Of a stretch of DNA of 64,000 nucleotides, positions 11,429 to 23,738 are shown piece after piece. The first letter of the stretch is position 1. Each line of letters opens with the position of its first letter. The DNA lies in assembly GCA_021397845.1 (NCBI GenBank), contig CM038050.1, positions 146,505,980 through 146,569,979 on the forward strand. Reading direction: 5' to 3'. The position numbers and the translations under genes were made by a program. The stretch comes from Areca catechu. Its lineage: Eukaryota > Streptophyta > Magnoliopsida > Arecales > Arecaceae. The notes under the pieces were generated by a model. The model searched no databases. It saw nothing but the letters and a program-made list of their open reading frames with translations, and was not told the origin of the DNA.

Positions 11429-13316
11429 TTAACAAGTTCTTTTAGGTACCCAAGCTAACTTGGGTCCTTGCAAGTTAGCAGAGGTGGTTACTTTGGAAAT
11501 CCAAATCTTTCTTACTTTATTTTTAACATTTCTAATAATATTGCATTGAAAGGCCTTATGTCCTAACCCTTTACATGCATAACAAATAATTCTAGTATTC
11601 TGAAAAGATGTAAGTTTTGTAGTTCTAAATGTAGAAGCAAAAGATGCAGATATAGTACCTTTTGACATAAAAGATTTTCTATTTGAAATCTTAGGTATAC
11701 ACATTATAGCTTTAGAAGTGGATGCAGAAATATTTATTGCAAAAGTTTTTTGAGATGTTGATTTTGGAACATAAGATTTTGAAGTCGCAAAAGTAGTGGC
11801 TGAAAATCTATTTGAATTAGAAGACTTGAAGCCAATTCCAACTTTATTTCCAGAAATTCTTCGATCTTTTAAAATTAACTCAAGCTTGTTTGAAGATAAA
11901 GAAAGTTTTTCAACTGAAGGCTTGAGCTTTTCAACCTCCTTTTTTAAATCATTATTTTCATCAACCAAGGCTTTTTTTATCAAGATATATATTTTTCTCA
12001 ATTTCTAAAGCCTTGTTGTTTTCATAAAAGACTTTTAATTATTTTTGCAATAGAGTGTTCATTTCTGAAATCTCTTCCTTTTCTTTTTGTAAAGATCATT
12101 GATATTCTTTAAAGCTCTAATCTTTACTCCAGCCTTTTTAAATTCAGATAATAAGTCATGAAATGTTGAATTTAATTCATTAAAGGTGAATTCAATTTGA
12201 GGTTCGGGGGACAATACCTCATCTTCGAGACCCATAAGATACAAGTTAGCAGTTTTTGTGGTCTCTTCTTTTTCAGTTGAAGTCAACTCCTCACTATCGC
12301 TCCAAGTAGCAACCATCACCTTCTTTTTCTTCTTCTTGAAGGTTTTCTTTAGTAGAGGACATTCAGGACGGATGTGCCCAGGTTTCTTACACTCATAGCA
12401 GATGGGCATTTGATCATTTTCTTTTTCCTTTTCTTTGTCCTTATCCTTGCTGTACTCCCCTTTCTTATAAAATTTTCTATAATACCTTCCTTTCTTCTTT
12501 CCCATAAATCTTCTAAATCTCCTCACGACCATTGCGATGTCTTCATCTTCTAAGTCATCTTCGAAGGAGCTGCGGTCATCTTCTGATTCCTCAGCTTGTT
12601 TCTTTGAATCCGATGCAGCTTTAAAGGCAATTATTTTCTTCTTCTTTTGATCATCATCAGTCTTATGCTACATGGCCAGTTCATGTATAATGAGAGAACC
12701 CATCAGTTTATCCAGAGGTAAAGTATTTAGATCTTTCGCTTCCTGGAAGGCAGTCACTTTGGGTCTCACTTGTCCGAAGTGATCTAAATATCTTCTGTAC
12801 TAAGTTAGCATTTGAATAGACCCTGCCAAGACTTTTCAAACATTAATAATATCTGTAAAGCGAGAAAATATGACAGAGATAAATTCATTTTGTTTCATTT
12901 TAAATAACTCATAATTATGTACTAGAAGATTAATTTTCGAAGTCTTCACTTAGGAAGTTCCTTCGTGGGTCACTTCGAGTTTATCCCAAATTTTCTTTGC
13001 AGAAGAGCAAGTGAAAATTCGATTGAACTCGTTAGCATCCAAAGCATAGTATAATAAGTTCATGGCTTTGGCATTCAATTCCCCATTTTCATGTCGTGTT
13101 CATCCAATCCTCTTCAGGCTTTGGGACATCCATGCCATCAATTTTTATCATGGGTACTTATGGACCCTTGAGAATGACCTTCCATAATTGAAAATCGATA
13201 GCTTGAATGTATATCTTCATTTTAGCTTTCCAATATGAGTAATTCATGCCAATGAACAGTGGAGGTCTATTAGTAGATTGGCCTTCGACCAAGGAAGTAC
13301 TCATGGGATGAGCCAT
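11429..13316 (-). pseudogene. Element E gag with two CCHC zinc knuckles
   Basis: The start MAHPMSTSLVEGQS is at 13316. The N-terminal segment PPLFIGMNYSYWKAKMKIY is the Copia gag (UBN2-like) motif. There is a Lys/Glu-rich linker, then knuckle 1 CYECKKPGHIRPEC (about 12360-12402), a coiled-coil segment (ENNDLKKEVEKLKPSVEKL, about 11900-11980), then knuckle 2 CYACKGLGHKAFQC (about 11541-11585). Gag packages element RNA in cytoplasmic particles. Both knuckles keep C-x2-C-x4-H-x4-C, unlike element B, where the first is destroyed. Several stops break the N-terminal third. Confidence 0.87.
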
Positions 13317-13348
13317 CAAACTTTACTCTAATTGTATTCAAAGACACT

Positions 13349-13360
13349 GCTCCGATACTA
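13349..13360 (-). other. Element E primer-binding site (initiator tRNA-Met type)
   Basis: The minus strand reads TAGTATCGGAGC, two bases from the 5' LTR end. It is two substitutions away from TGGTATCAGAGC, the 3' end complement of plant initiator tRNA-Met. Confidence 0.75.
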
Positions 13361-13362
13361 GT

Positions 13363-15017
13363 TGTTGCCCAGGTGGCTTTCCCAAGAGGGGATGAATTAG
13401 AAATTTAAAAAAATTAACAGATATGTGCTCTTTTGAAAACTTCTTTGAAGTATTAAGTGCTGTGATTAAGATAATTAAAAGTAGAAGCAAAAGCAAGTAG
13501 AAAAATCACAATGCAAACATAGCAGATTTATAGTGGTTCGAAGAACCCTAGCTCCTACATCCACTATCTAAGACACCACTTGGAATTTTCACTATATTCT
13601 AACGAGAATACAGTAGGATTGTTTTATCGAGATCACAATCCAAACCCAACACCCTTTGATTTTTAAATCGGGCTCACCAAAGAAATCCAACACTTGATTT
13701 TAGCAGGATCACCAAGAACCCAACACTTGGTTTTACATAGGCTAACCAAGAACCTATTTGGTTTTTAAACTGGGCTCACAATAATCCAAAATTCAGAAAA
13801 AGAATTCAAAATAACAAGCAACAAAATGATAAACAGATGTTGTCTGATGGTTGCCGATGTAGCTCGAGAGAAGCCCTCTTAATTGCACTTCAATGTACTT
13901 CAATGGCTTCTTCAACTTCTTCAAAGTATGCTTCAAGCTTCAGATAGGAGTTGGTGAAGACTTGAAGACTGTCTTGAATGCTCTTCTTTTGTGCTCTCTT
14001 GCTTACAAGCTCAATAAATGTTTAACTAAGCATTAACCAAGCATTAACCATTCAAAAGTTGTCTCTATCCTTCATTTGTAGAGTCTTGTACTCTTCTCAG
14101 GTGATTTTAGTCATTATAGACCGTTGGGATGTGATATTTGACTATTGGAGTACTTTTTAAATTCAAAAATGGTGTTCTGGAACTAACCATTACCTGCCTA
14201 GAATCAACCTTCGAGTTGGCTTGGATCCCTCAGTTGCTCGGATCCTCAAAGAAGTTCTGGTCGAGTCGCCTAGTTTCATTTGGGTCAACTCAGTTACATA
14301 GTGTTCTAATTCCTTACTCTGGAAGAGTCGACTTGCCTTAGTTCGAGTCAACTCGAATTCATAGGTCTTCAAAACTGCACTCTGGAGAAGTCAGCTCTTC
14401 TTATTAGAGTCGGGTCGCCTGGCTATTCTCTCGGAACTATTCTTTCTAGACTCTAGAGAAGTCGGCTCGAACTTCTGAAGAGTCGACTCAGATGTTTGGC
14501 TAAATGATAGAGTCAGCTTGGACTTTCTTTGGATCGGCTAGCCTGTCTGATTCAAGAAATGGTACTCTGGATGAGTCGGCTAGGGTTCTCTGAGTCGGCT
14601 CGGATATCTATGTATGCTAGAAACCTTCATGCATGCCATGAACAAGAGTTGGCTCCCTTTATCGAGTCGGCTCGGATGAGTTTTACATTGAATTCTCAGT
14701 TCTTCTCCAGAAATCATCCAGCAAGACTTCAAACATTCAAGAGATTCTCCAACTATTCTAACAACAATTTTTAAAAATTTAAGCTTGGAAACACTCAGAA
14801 GTAACCCATTTTCATGATTTTTACTTTACCTTTTCTTTGGGCTCTTCTTTACATGACATACTTACAACACAACTCATGACAAAAATAAGATTGTAGGAGT
14901 TGTAATTGAGCAATAAAATTATCTTATAAAAACTTGTAAAGCACTTGGAGAGTTGTCAGTAAAATAAATATATGCTCCAATATTTTGTTATCATCAAAAT
15001 CATTCAAGGGGTCAACA
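13363..15017 (-). repeat. Element E 5' LTR (minus orientation)
   Basis: It pairs with 3671-5309 over its whole length, with substitutions and small indels, and its outer end abuts the CAGGT target copy. It carries the same GAGTCGGCTCGG-like clusters (about 14390-14680) and the TATAAATC-like box on the minus strand near 13530. Confidence 0.9.
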
Positions 15018-15022
15018 CAGGT

Positions 15023-16470
15023 AGAGAGGAAGTTCATGGCACATGTTGATGCCTGTCGCAAGGTTCCATGAGAAGCTGACAGCCTCTTTTGGTCCGCCAG
15101 CAGGATCACGAGTCCCTCAAGAACAATGTGACTCATTTCAAGGTGGCCACCTTAAAAATTACAACTTAGACAGGCCTGTTGCCATGTTGGTCCTAAAGAG
15201 ATGACTTAGAACCTCTCGATTCCTTATTCCCTCGATAAGAAACCCTCCAAATCCTACTCGGAGCTTCTGCTCTATGCCCAGAAGTACATTCATGTAGAAG
15301 AAACTGGCTGTACTCAGAGAGAGTTAAATAGGAGGCCTCTGAAGAGGCAGGCCCATGAGGAGCCGAGCGGATCTCGAGAGCAAAAGTTTACTCCTACTCC
15401 TCGGACTAGCTGCAAGCTGAAAAACACTTCTAATAAGGACAAGGAGTATACTCCTCTCATCACCCCAAGAGCTAAGATCCTAATGGAGATCAAGGATGAA
15501 TGCTTTCTGCATTATCCACCCTGTTGAGGCCGTTCAACAGCCATGTTGAAGAGAGAGATCGAGGAATTGATTCGACAGGGCTACCTCGAAAAGATGTTGG
15601 AGGACGGTCTCCACCTGGGGATCAGGTAGCGAGGCCCACCATGCTGCCATAAACAACCAGCCCATGGAGAAGCTAGTGGGGATGATACTTGGGGGTAGGA
15701 AAAAGGCCAAAGAGAACCAAAGGCGAGGAGAGGGATACTGATGTAACCCCTTTGATGGGGAAAGACCTAGTGGGGGAAGCAAACCCCAATAATAATGATG
15801 TTATCGTAGAAATGATAATAGCAAAACATCCTGTAAAAAGAATTATGGTTGATAGTGGAAGCTCTCTGATATCCTTCTTTATGATACTTTTGTAAGGATG
15901 AACCTGCTTCCTAACTTGCTCAAGCTGGTGTTCACATCCTTGGTTGGCTTCACCAGAGACTCTATCGAGGTCGAGAGGGAGATCACACTCCCGGTCATAG
16001 CTGGGTCACCACCATGGTAGAGCACGATCCTGATGACTTTTATTATGGTCAAGCTCCCTTCGACCTATATCATGATCCTGGTGTGGCCCGAGCTGAACCA
16101 ACTTGACGCGATCATCTCGACCCGGTGCCTCCTTGTGCAATTCTCAACCTCATATGGAATCAAGAAAATGAGAGGTGACTAGCGAACGGCCCGATATTAC
16201 CTGCAGACCATTCCTGAAGTTTGGAAGGTCGAGGAGAGCCCCGACATGGACCAACTAGATCAGAGGGAATAGGAGGCAAGAGGGGGGCCTGTCGAGTGCC
16301 TGCTATCATTCCCTCTTGATGAAGACCCCACAAAGATAGTGCAAGTGGGAGCCCTCCTGTCTGAGGGAGAAAGAGCCTGGCTGCTGGGCTTCTTGTGGGT
16401 GAACATGGATGTCTTTGCCTGGTCCACCTCAGATATGTCAGGGATTTCTCCTAACATGATTACCTACAGG
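15023..16470 (+). pseudogene. Element D gag C-terminal part and aspartic protease
   Basis: This continues D gag after E. It starts ERKFMAHVDACRK, followed by a Gln/Lys-rich nucleocapsid-like stretch with many stops (15180-15660). The protease block at about 15775-15895 reads DVIVEMIIAKHPVKRIMVDSG, with the retropepsin DSG. The family normally follows it with a SADILF-like segment, here shifted. STYIMIL..RPELNQLDAI (about 16055-16110) matches the protease C-terminal block. ERAWLLGFLWVNMDVFAWS..MSGISP (about 16365-16450) is the Tat linker before RT. Frameshifts are frequent. Confidence 0.8.
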
Positions 16471-17790
16471 CTGAATATCAATCCAAGTGTCGGTCGATCC
16501 AACAGAAGAAGAGAAGTTTTGTACCAAAATGATAGAGGGCGATAAGTGAAGAGGTCAAGAAACTGCTTGCTGCGGGCTTCACCCAAGATTTATGTTACCC
16601 TCGATGGCTTGCAAATATAATTATAGTCAAGAAGGTGAGTGAGAAGTGAAGAATCTGCATGGACTACAATGACCTCAATCAGGCATGTCCAAAGGATAGT
16701 TTTTTGCTACCTAAGATCGACCAACTTGTGGATGCAACATCGAGACACTGGCTGCTCAGCTTCATGGATGCATTCTCAAGATACAACTAGATCTGCATGA
16801 ACCTAGAGGATGAGGAGCACACCATGTTCATGATCGACGATGGAACGTTCTGCTATAAGGTGATGTCGTTCAACCTGAAGAATGCAGGAGTGACCTATCA
16901 GCATCTGGTTAGCAAGGTCTTCAAGGATCATAAGCCATAACATGCAAGTCTAGGTGGATGATATGCTCATCATTAGTGGCCAAGAATCAGATCATATTGC
17001 TGACTTGATGGAAGCTTTCGATAACCTGCACCTTCACCGAATAAAGTTGAACCTAGCAAAGTGCACATTCGGTGTCACGATAGGAAAGTTCATGGGCTTC
17101 ATGGTCATCCAGCATGGGATCGAAGCAAATCTTGAGAAGATCTAGGCCATTGCAGACATGAAGAACCCCACCTCAAAGAAGGAGGTCCAATGCTTGACTG
17201 ATCGTGTCACTGCATTCAGCCAATTCATTTCATGCTTGGCCGAGCGCTACCTGTCATTCTTCAAGGTGTTGTGCAAGATGCATGCTTCACCTGGTCCGAA
17301 GAGTGCAGGGAGGCTTTTGAGGGACTAAAGAAGTTCCTGGCCTCGTCCCTACTTGCTCTTCAGACTTGAAGCCAGAGAGGAACTCATCCTCTACTTGGTC
17401 GTGCCCCATGCGCCATCAGCTTAGTGCTAGTTCGAATTGACAAGGATGGCATCCAGAAGCTAGTCTACTATACTAGCAAGGCACTGTGTGATGCAGAACT
17501 CAGGTACACCCGATCCAAAAAGTTATTTTTGTACTAATTGTATCTACTCAATGTCTCAGGCCCTACTTCCAAGTCCATCCGATCATGGTCCTCACTGATT
17601 AACCTTGGAGTACCATCTTGAGCTGACCGGATACCTCAAGATGCTTGGCAAGTGGGTGATGAAGCATAGCAAGTTTAACATCTCGTATTGCTTAAGACCA
17701 TCTCAGAAGTCCCAGATCCTAGCTGACTTCCTGATGGAGTGCTCATGGACGGGCGATGACTCAGATGGGGTGCCGCCTAAGCCAGCATGA
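16471..17790 (+). pseudogene. Element D reverse transcriptase and first RNase H (Gypsy)
   Basis: RT motifs appear in scattered frames: the DYNDLNQACPKDSFLLPKID block (about 16660-16725), FMDAFSRYN (about 16760), and the active-site block at 16945-16962, where the Tyr codon of YVDD is TAG. MDDMLIISGQESDHIADL..LNLAKCTFGV (16954-17145) is the following thumb-proximal segment. RNase H pieces include YYTSKALCDAELRYT (about 17465-17510) and MEYHLELTGYLKMLGKW..LADFL (17605-17735). The Tyr-to-stop change in the active site and other stops make it inactive. Confidence 0.87.
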
Positions 17791-18200
17791 TGTCCACCCG
17801 AAGGAGGGATGACATGGATACTCCACATTGATGGTGCATCCAACTCAGGGGGGAGTGGAGCTAGCCTCATCCTTGCCAACCAGGAAGGGGTGATGGCGAG
17901 TATGCTCTTCATTTTCTCTTCGAAGTAACCAATAATCAAACCGAGTATGAGGCCCTCCTAGCAAGGCTGAGGGTAACTTGCAAGCTGGGAGTCATGAGCC
18001 TAAGGGTCTTCACTAATTCACAACTTGTGCTTGGGCAAGTCATGGACAAGTTCGAGGCTCAAGATCCCCTTATGGTAGGTACCTGGATAAGGTGCACTCC
18101 TATACGGTGAACCTTTGGCACTTCAGTATCTCCCACATTCCTCGGGAAGAATGTCTATGCTGATGCTCTCTCCAGGCTTGTGACCTCACCCAAATCCTCA
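17791..18200 (+). pseudogene. Element D second (archaeal-type) RNase H
   Basis: WILHIDGASNSGGSGASLIL (about 17815-17875) starts an additional RNase H domain after the Gypsy one. The Asp of HIDGASN is the first catalytic carboxylate. NNQTEYEALLARLRVTCKLG-like and LRVFTNSQLVLGQV-like sequence follows in another frame (about 17930-18040), and a DALSRL-like end occurs near 18160-18175. A tandem second RNase H of this type is known in the Tat clade and supports the lineage call. Frameshifts are present. Confidence 0.8.
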
Positions 18201-18745
18201 CTGGATGAGCCTTCATTGAGTACCTAGAGGCCCCCAGCCTCGAAACGAGTGGTGAGGTCCAACAAGTCACCTACGAGCCAAGCTGGATAGATCCGGTACA
18301 TAGCTTAAGGTACTTTACCTGATGACCGCATAGCAGCTAGCCTCTTGAAGTGGAAGGTGGCCCATTTTATACTGATGGATGGAAACTCTACTATAAATCC
18401 TATTCCTATCCCTTGTTGAAGTGCCTGAGACATTCCAAAGCCACCTACGTCCTCCAGAGATTCACAAGGGTATCTACGAAAATTAGGTGGAGGGTAAAGC
18501 GCTAGCTTACAAAGCTTTAATGTAGGGTTAGTACTGGGATACCATGCGGGAAGATGCATTCGAGTTTGTGCAGAGGTGCAATCATTAACAACAGCACGCA
18601 CATACCCAATGGTAGCCGGCTTCACCACTGTGCCAACTTTTCTCTCCCTAGCCATTTGCCTAATGGGGAATGGATATATTGGGACCATTTTCCTCGATAT
18701 CTGATTATTGCCATTGACTACTTCACCAAATAGGTAGAGGCCAAG
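18201..18745 (+). pseudogene. Element D integrase, N-terminal fragment
   Basis: Frame pieces give an LLKWKVAHFIL-like opening, then an EVQRCNH-type zinc-binding block, and WGMDILGPF with the first catalytic Asp at about 18672. The fragment ends AIDYFTK-stop-VEAK at 18745, where element A inserted. The codons join 39379 (PLAWITGAKARAFLWKS) in frame when A and one CCAAG are removed. Stop codons replace several Trp/Gln positions. Confidence 0.85.
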
Positions 18746-20311
18746 TGGTGTGGGCACCAGAATTCGATAGAGGCTCCTTAACCCTCCGTGGATATCTAAC
18801 TAGGGTTCCAATTTTTTGGGTCTTGTAATAAGGCTTCAAGCCTAAGCATTGTATTTTTTTTAGTCATGAATTTAGTCTCAATTACTTTTGTTTTAGTCTT
18901 GTACATTGACCAATTTGGTCAAGTTGTATCTATGAGTCCTGTATTGAGTCCAGTCCGAGTCTGGGCCCAAGCCGGAGTTCTTTGAGTCTAGCTCAACTAC
19001 TATTGGGCCAAGCCTTGAAGGATGACATTTTCAACCCTGGGGTGCTACTTTATCATTCCATGTGGTGCCACCTCACCTTGCCAAGTGGGCGGCATAAGTC
19101 TGATTTCTTGGGCACCAAAGAAGACAACATCACTTGATCTTTTCCTCCCTTCCCTCCCCCTATCAAGCCACTTGCTAAAGGAGTCATGGGCGACCAAGGA
19201 AAGGTTGAAGACATAGGCCTTGCCCCAAGCCCCATATCATGTTTCTCTCCAAAGATGGGTGGGCAACCAAGGAAAGAAGAAAGACACAAGCCTTGCTCCA
19301 AGCCCCATATCTTGCTTCTCTCCAAAGAGGGGTGGGCGACCAAGGAAAGAAGGAAGACACAAGCCTTGCATCATGCCTTCTTCCAAATATGAAGATCATC
19401 TTTCCAAGTCCAAGGGCGCCAAGATCCTTCCTCCAAGCCCAAAATCAAGCCTCGCCTAATCTCATGCAAAGCCTTGGTCGGCCAAGAAGAAGGGAGTGCA
19501 GAATTTTGGTGTTTTTTCAAGAGAAGACATGTATTTTTCTTTTGAATTTGAAGAGGGTCCTAAGGTGTCTATATAAAGGACCTTACCCCTCATTTGTATG
19601 GCTAATGTTGATGAATGAAAAGAAAAAGATTTGAGTGCTACTCTTCTTCTTAGTTGCCTTTGTTCCTTAAGAACGTTGATCTCCATGAGGGAGCGCCTTC
19701 ACCTTCGGCGTCGAGAGGTGTGAGGCCTCAAGTTCCTTCTCTTCAGTGCAAGCCATCCTCCATCTTTGAGCTTGGATGTCCATCGAGATGATCCACCTTG
19801 GGGCCTGCAAGAAGAACTCCATCCACCACCTACCTCAACTCTCATTCCTTCATCCCTTGTTTTCTTCTTGTTGAATCCTAACTCTTTCCTTGATTACTCG
19901 TAGGTCCTCCAGGTATCTTGAATATGGAGTCGGTTTCCCTTGCCTTCGCGACCTTCGAACGAAAAGCCGACGCATCCGTGGGGGTTGAAAGCTCGATCAT
20001 CCAAGCCGCATCCGCGAGAGCAAGTGAACTCGGCATCGGGCGCTTCAGAGCTTTTAAGGATTGCAACCCTAAAACTTCTAAGTTGATATTGATTTGAGAG
20101 CTAAGTCCTACGGGATTTCTTAATCCCGAGATCTCTTCTTATCCTTGTTTAGGGACTTATTTGCGTGCTTGAAGTTCTTGTTATTCTAGAAACCCTAGAT
20201 CTACTCTTGTTTGTCTTCGAGAATCCTAAATCCATAAAAAAACTAAAAATCACAAAGAAAAAAATCACTTGCATCATTCCTCTCATCTTGCATCTAGTTA
20301 ATCCTGCACCA
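18746..20311 (+). repeat. Element A 5' LTR
   Basis: It is the near-identical partner of 37801-39373. It contains 2.5 copies of a 73-bp direct repeat (GGGCGACCAAGGAAAG starting at 19188, 19261 and 19334), a TATATAAAG box at 19570-19578 and a U5 with TTTGCAACCCTAAAAC-like sequence. The 131-codon ORFs inside both LTRs are accidental. Confidence 0.93.
19570..19578 (+). promoter_or_regulatory. Element A LTR TATA box
   Basis: TATATAAAG in a good plant context, about 740 bp before the LTR end. The same box is kept in the 3' LTR at 38627-38635. Confidence 0.7.
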
Positions 20312-20314
20312 TTC

Positions 20315-20326
20315 TAGTATCAGAGC
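20315..20326 (+). other. Element A primer-binding site (initiator tRNA-Met type)
   Basis: TAGTATCAGAGC begins three bases after the LTR end. It differs by one base from TGGTATCAGAGC. Confidence 0.82.
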
Positions 20327-21338
20327 ATGGTTAGGACTTAGCATCTTCTTAAGTACTTGGATTAGGTGCTTCACCATGGCCATCCGGTCATAGAAAAAAA
20401 AGGGCTCCAAGACCCTCACATCCCATTCCACGGGGATTTCCTATGGCGTGTAGGGGTGCTGATGTGATTGACCTTTGAATGGGAACACAAGGAGATAAGT
20501 TTTGAATCTTAAAGAATAGTTTGCATCATTAGAATCTAGCCTCTTTTAATTTCAGCATTTTTTTTCCATTTCAGTACATAGTCTAATATTTTAGTTATTT
20601 TAGCCTGTAGGAATGTTGGGTTTTTATGATTTTTATTTTTCTAGACTCTGCATAATTAGAAGTATTTTCTAAAATTTTTTTAGATTTTATTTCAGTCTGT
20701 AGAATTTCTACATGGCTGATTACCATCTGAGAGAAATTCTGCTCTGAAAATTCAGCAAGTGCATCTCATCCCATTTTCATTTTCCATATAGTGTAATTTT
20801 TGCATTTAGGTTCATATTTTTAATTTCCAGCATCTTATTTCTGCTATCATACATCAAAAATCCAAAAACAAAGCTTAGTTACATTTCATTAGATCATGTG
20901 TATGCCATCATTCTCATAAATAACTTAAGGGCGTCAATATCAAAAGATAAGGGAAGGAAGTCATTACCTTTCCTTAGCCCCAAAACAACCACCCTTGTAT
21001 TTCAAACCCAAACCTAATCTAAAATCTAGTAGCAATCTAATAGTTTAGGGACATCAATGAGTTGGGTTTGACCATTTTGGGAAAGCTGGTTGCATACAAT
21101 GCTTCAATTGGTACCTGGAAGTCGGTGTCTACGGCAAGAGGTCTAGCATCAAATGACCTAAGCAATGTTGTGGTTCCTTAATTGGGTCCTTGCAAAAGCA
21201 AGGGGGGCCTCCCACACTCTCACCTCTTACCTGGCCGGTGAAAGGGCTAGTTGATTGTGCTATGTGTCTTCTACGTGGACTCATTATGATTGAACTCTTA
21301 GGTATAGCAAACCCATAATACCTTTCATTGTGTGTTGC
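20327..21338 (+). other. Element A untranslated leader
   Basis: A T-rich leader of about 1 kb between primer site and gag start. No ORF of interest is seen. Leaders of this length are usual in Tekay/Del elements. Confidence 0.6.
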
Positions 21339-21932
21339 ATGTCGACTAGATCAGGAGTCCCCTATCACCTCCATCATTCCCAATCAAGTGAACCCATGGA
21401 GAACGACCAAGAAGATCAGTTAAAGGTCCTCATTGAACAGTTAGCTAGGGCGAACAATAGGCTTGATAAGTTTGAAGATAGATTTGAAGCCTTAGAAAAG
21501 AACGTTAGGCCATCTATCGAGCCTGAGTCTGAGTCACCATCCCACCCTAGGGAATACCCTCGGCATGATCCTTCCTTAGAGGCTGAACCCAGGAGAATTC
21601 CCCGTTTTAACCCAGCCCAAGAGTTCGACCCTAGGAGACCCAATCCAAAGATCATAGACCATGATGAAAGGGCCATTAGAAATATCAAGCTAAAAGCCCT
21701 TACCTTTGATGGCAGTCTAGATCCCAAGGTGTATGTAGAGTGGGAGGAGGACATGGAACAATATTTTGACTGGTACACAATCACGGAAAGGATGAAGTTT
21801 AAGTTTGCCAAACTTAGGTTGGTTCGCTAGGCTAGGTTATTTTGGAATAGTGTTGAAAGGCAGATAGAGCAAAGAGGACAAGAACCCATAGCAACTTAGA
21901 GGGACATGAAAGCCAGACTTAGAGAGAAGTAC
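21339..21932 (+). pseudogene. Element A gag, first fragment
   Basis: The ATG at 21339 opens MSTRSGVPYHLHHSQSS, a usual chromovirus gag start. It is followed by a coiled coil (LKVLIEQLARANNRLDKFED), a Pro/Arg-rich stretch and the gag core LDPKVYVEWEEDMEQYFDW. A stop occurs after KLRLVR at 21828-21830, then the frame continues to LREKY at 21932, where element B inserted. The join to 35223 (RPLSY) is in frame with one AGTAC. Confidence 0.88.
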
Positions 21933-23736
21933 TGTTGACCCCATAAGTGATTTTGATGATAACCAAATATTGGAGCATGTACATTTATTTCTAACAACTC
22001 TTTAAGTGTTTTACAAGTTTTTGAAGGATGGTTTATTTGTTCAAACTTCAACCCTACATCTTTGTTTCTTGCTTGGGTTGTGTTGTAATTTGAGTTTGTA
22101 AAGAAGAACTTAATGAAAAAGCTAAGAAAAATCATGTAAGAAGGGTTATTTTTGTGTGTGTGCACGCTTTAGTATTATTTTGAGTTGGTATGCTTGAAAA
22201 ATATAAGAGTGTTGGTGAGAGTTTTTTCTTGAGTTCAATTGTAAAAATCCTGAAGAAGATACTCAAGCCGACCCAGCATGTTGAAGAGCCGACTCCACTT
22301 CATGGCACAGCAAGGATTCTGGTATGCAGCAATCCGAGCCAACTCGAAGGCAATCGAGCTGACTCCAGTGAATTCTAGTTGACTGGAATATGTCCGAGCT
22401 GACTCTTCCAAAGTCCAATTTTTGAAGATTTCTGAGAACAGCCAAGCGAGCCGACCTGAACCAGAAGAAACTGACTCTGCCAGACCTAATCTTGAAGACC
22501 TGAGAAAGCGAGCCGACCCGAACTGCATCAAGCCGACTCTTCTAAAGTGATGATTTCAGAACCTGAGAAGAAGAGCCGACCAAAGATCAAAAGAGCCGAC
22601 TCCTTGAGTTCAAGTTTTTCAAAGATAGAAGTTCGAGTTGACCCGAGCTATCAAGAGCCGACTCATCCAGAGTGAAGTTTTACGCCCTGAGACAAAGACC
22701 GACTGCACTGAAGATTTGGTGACTCGACCTATCAACTCGAAGGATCTGAGCCGACTCGAAGGAATCCAAGCCGACTTGAGTATCACTTTCAGGTATCCAA
22801 TAGCTAGTTCCAGAATTTATTTTTGAATGCCAAAAAGTGCTCCAACGGTCACAAATCACTTTCCAATGGTCTACAACAACTAGAATTACCTTGGAATGAT
22901 GGAAGACCTTATATTTGAAGGATTTGAACTTCCTTGAAGCAAGTATTAGAGAGTTCTTCAAAGTTTTGAGAGCTTCATTGAATATCCTACCTACCAACAA
23001 AAAAAAGAGCACAAGAGAATTCAAGCAAGCCTTCAAGTCTTCACCAACTCTAATCTAAAGCTTGAAGCAATTTGGGAAGAAGCCACTGAAGTAATTAAAA
23101 CTTATTCAAGTGCATTCAAGTGGACTTCTATCAAGCTGCACTGGCAACTATCCGACAAATTGAGTTTATCATTTTTGTTGCATTTATTTCGATTCATTTT
23201 ATTAAATTGTTAGTTTCTTGGTGAGCCTTTGATAAAAACCAAGAGTTGGGTTCTTGGTGATCCTGGTAAAACCTAGTTAGGTTCTTGGTGAGCCTTTGAT
23301 AAAAATCAAGTGTTGGGTTCTTGGTGATCCTGGTAAAATCAAGTTAGATTCTTGGTGATCCTGTGAAAACCAAGTTGGGTTTCTTTGATGAGCCTATTCA
23401 AAACCAAAGGATGTTGGGTTTTCTTTGGTAATCCTGTTAAAACCAAAGTGTAGAGGTTTTGGATTATGATCCTGTAAAATAATCCTACTATATTCGGGTA
23501 TGAATATAGTGAAAATTCCAAGTGGTATCTTGGATAGTGGACGTAGGAGCTGGGTTACTTCGAACCACTATAAATTTTGTGTATTTATGTTGTGCTTACT
23601 TGACTCTATATAGCTTCTACAATTATTATCTTGCCACAGCACCTAACACCTTCTAAGGGATTTTTAATTGCACATTATCTGCTTTAAATTTTTAAATTCT
23701 CAATTCACCCCCCTCTTGGTAACCACCTAGGCAACA
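21933..23736 (+). repeat. Element B 5' LTR
   Basis: It pairs with 33430-35217 and has TGTTGACC..GGCAACA ends. U3 holds a dense cluster of GAGCCGACTC-like motifs (22265-22775). A repeated 'AACCAAG-TTGGGTTCTTGGTGATCCTGG' type segment lies at 23210-23420. A TATAAATT box in ACCACTATAAATTTTG is at about 23571. Confidence 0.92.
22265..22775 (+). promoter_or_regulatory. Cluster of GAGCCGACTC near-palindromes with RCCGAC core
   Basis: By eye there are 11 RCCGAC sites in about 510 bp on one strand (for example in 22265-22295, 22448-22460, 22508-22540, 22573-22600, 22655, 22697, 22748-22775), plus degenerate GAGCTGACTC and GAGCCAACTC copies. One per 2 kb per strand is expected by chance. RCCGAC is the DRE/CRT core bound by plant DREB/CBF proteins. 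Palindrome-rich U3 regions are also typical of Sireviruses, so the biological reading is open. Confidence 0.55.
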
Positions 23737-23738
23737 AC

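Larger units (their letters stand above)
3671..15017 (-). mobile_element. Element E: Sirevirus-type Ty1/Copia retrotransposon, minus strand
   Basis: Direct LTRs lie at 3671-5309 and 13363-15017. The flanking 5 bp are AAGGT (3666-3670) and CAGGT (15018-15022), one mismatch. The minus-strand order is 5' LTR, iMet-type primer site, gag with two CCHC knuckles, protease, integrase, RT, RNase H (the Copia order), then a third ORF and repeated purine tracts before the 3' LTR. Long LTRs full of near-palindromes, multiplied PPTs and an extra 3' ORF are the set known for Sireviruses. It is the same family as element B. Many stops are present, and two of the three integrase catalytic acids are changed. 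Confidence 0.9.

Noticed and set aside
19239..19634. 131-codon ORF, also present at 38296-38691
   Set aside because: It seems conserved only because both copies lie in the LTR pair of element A. It starts within a 73-bp tandem repeat and crosses the TATA box and transcription start.
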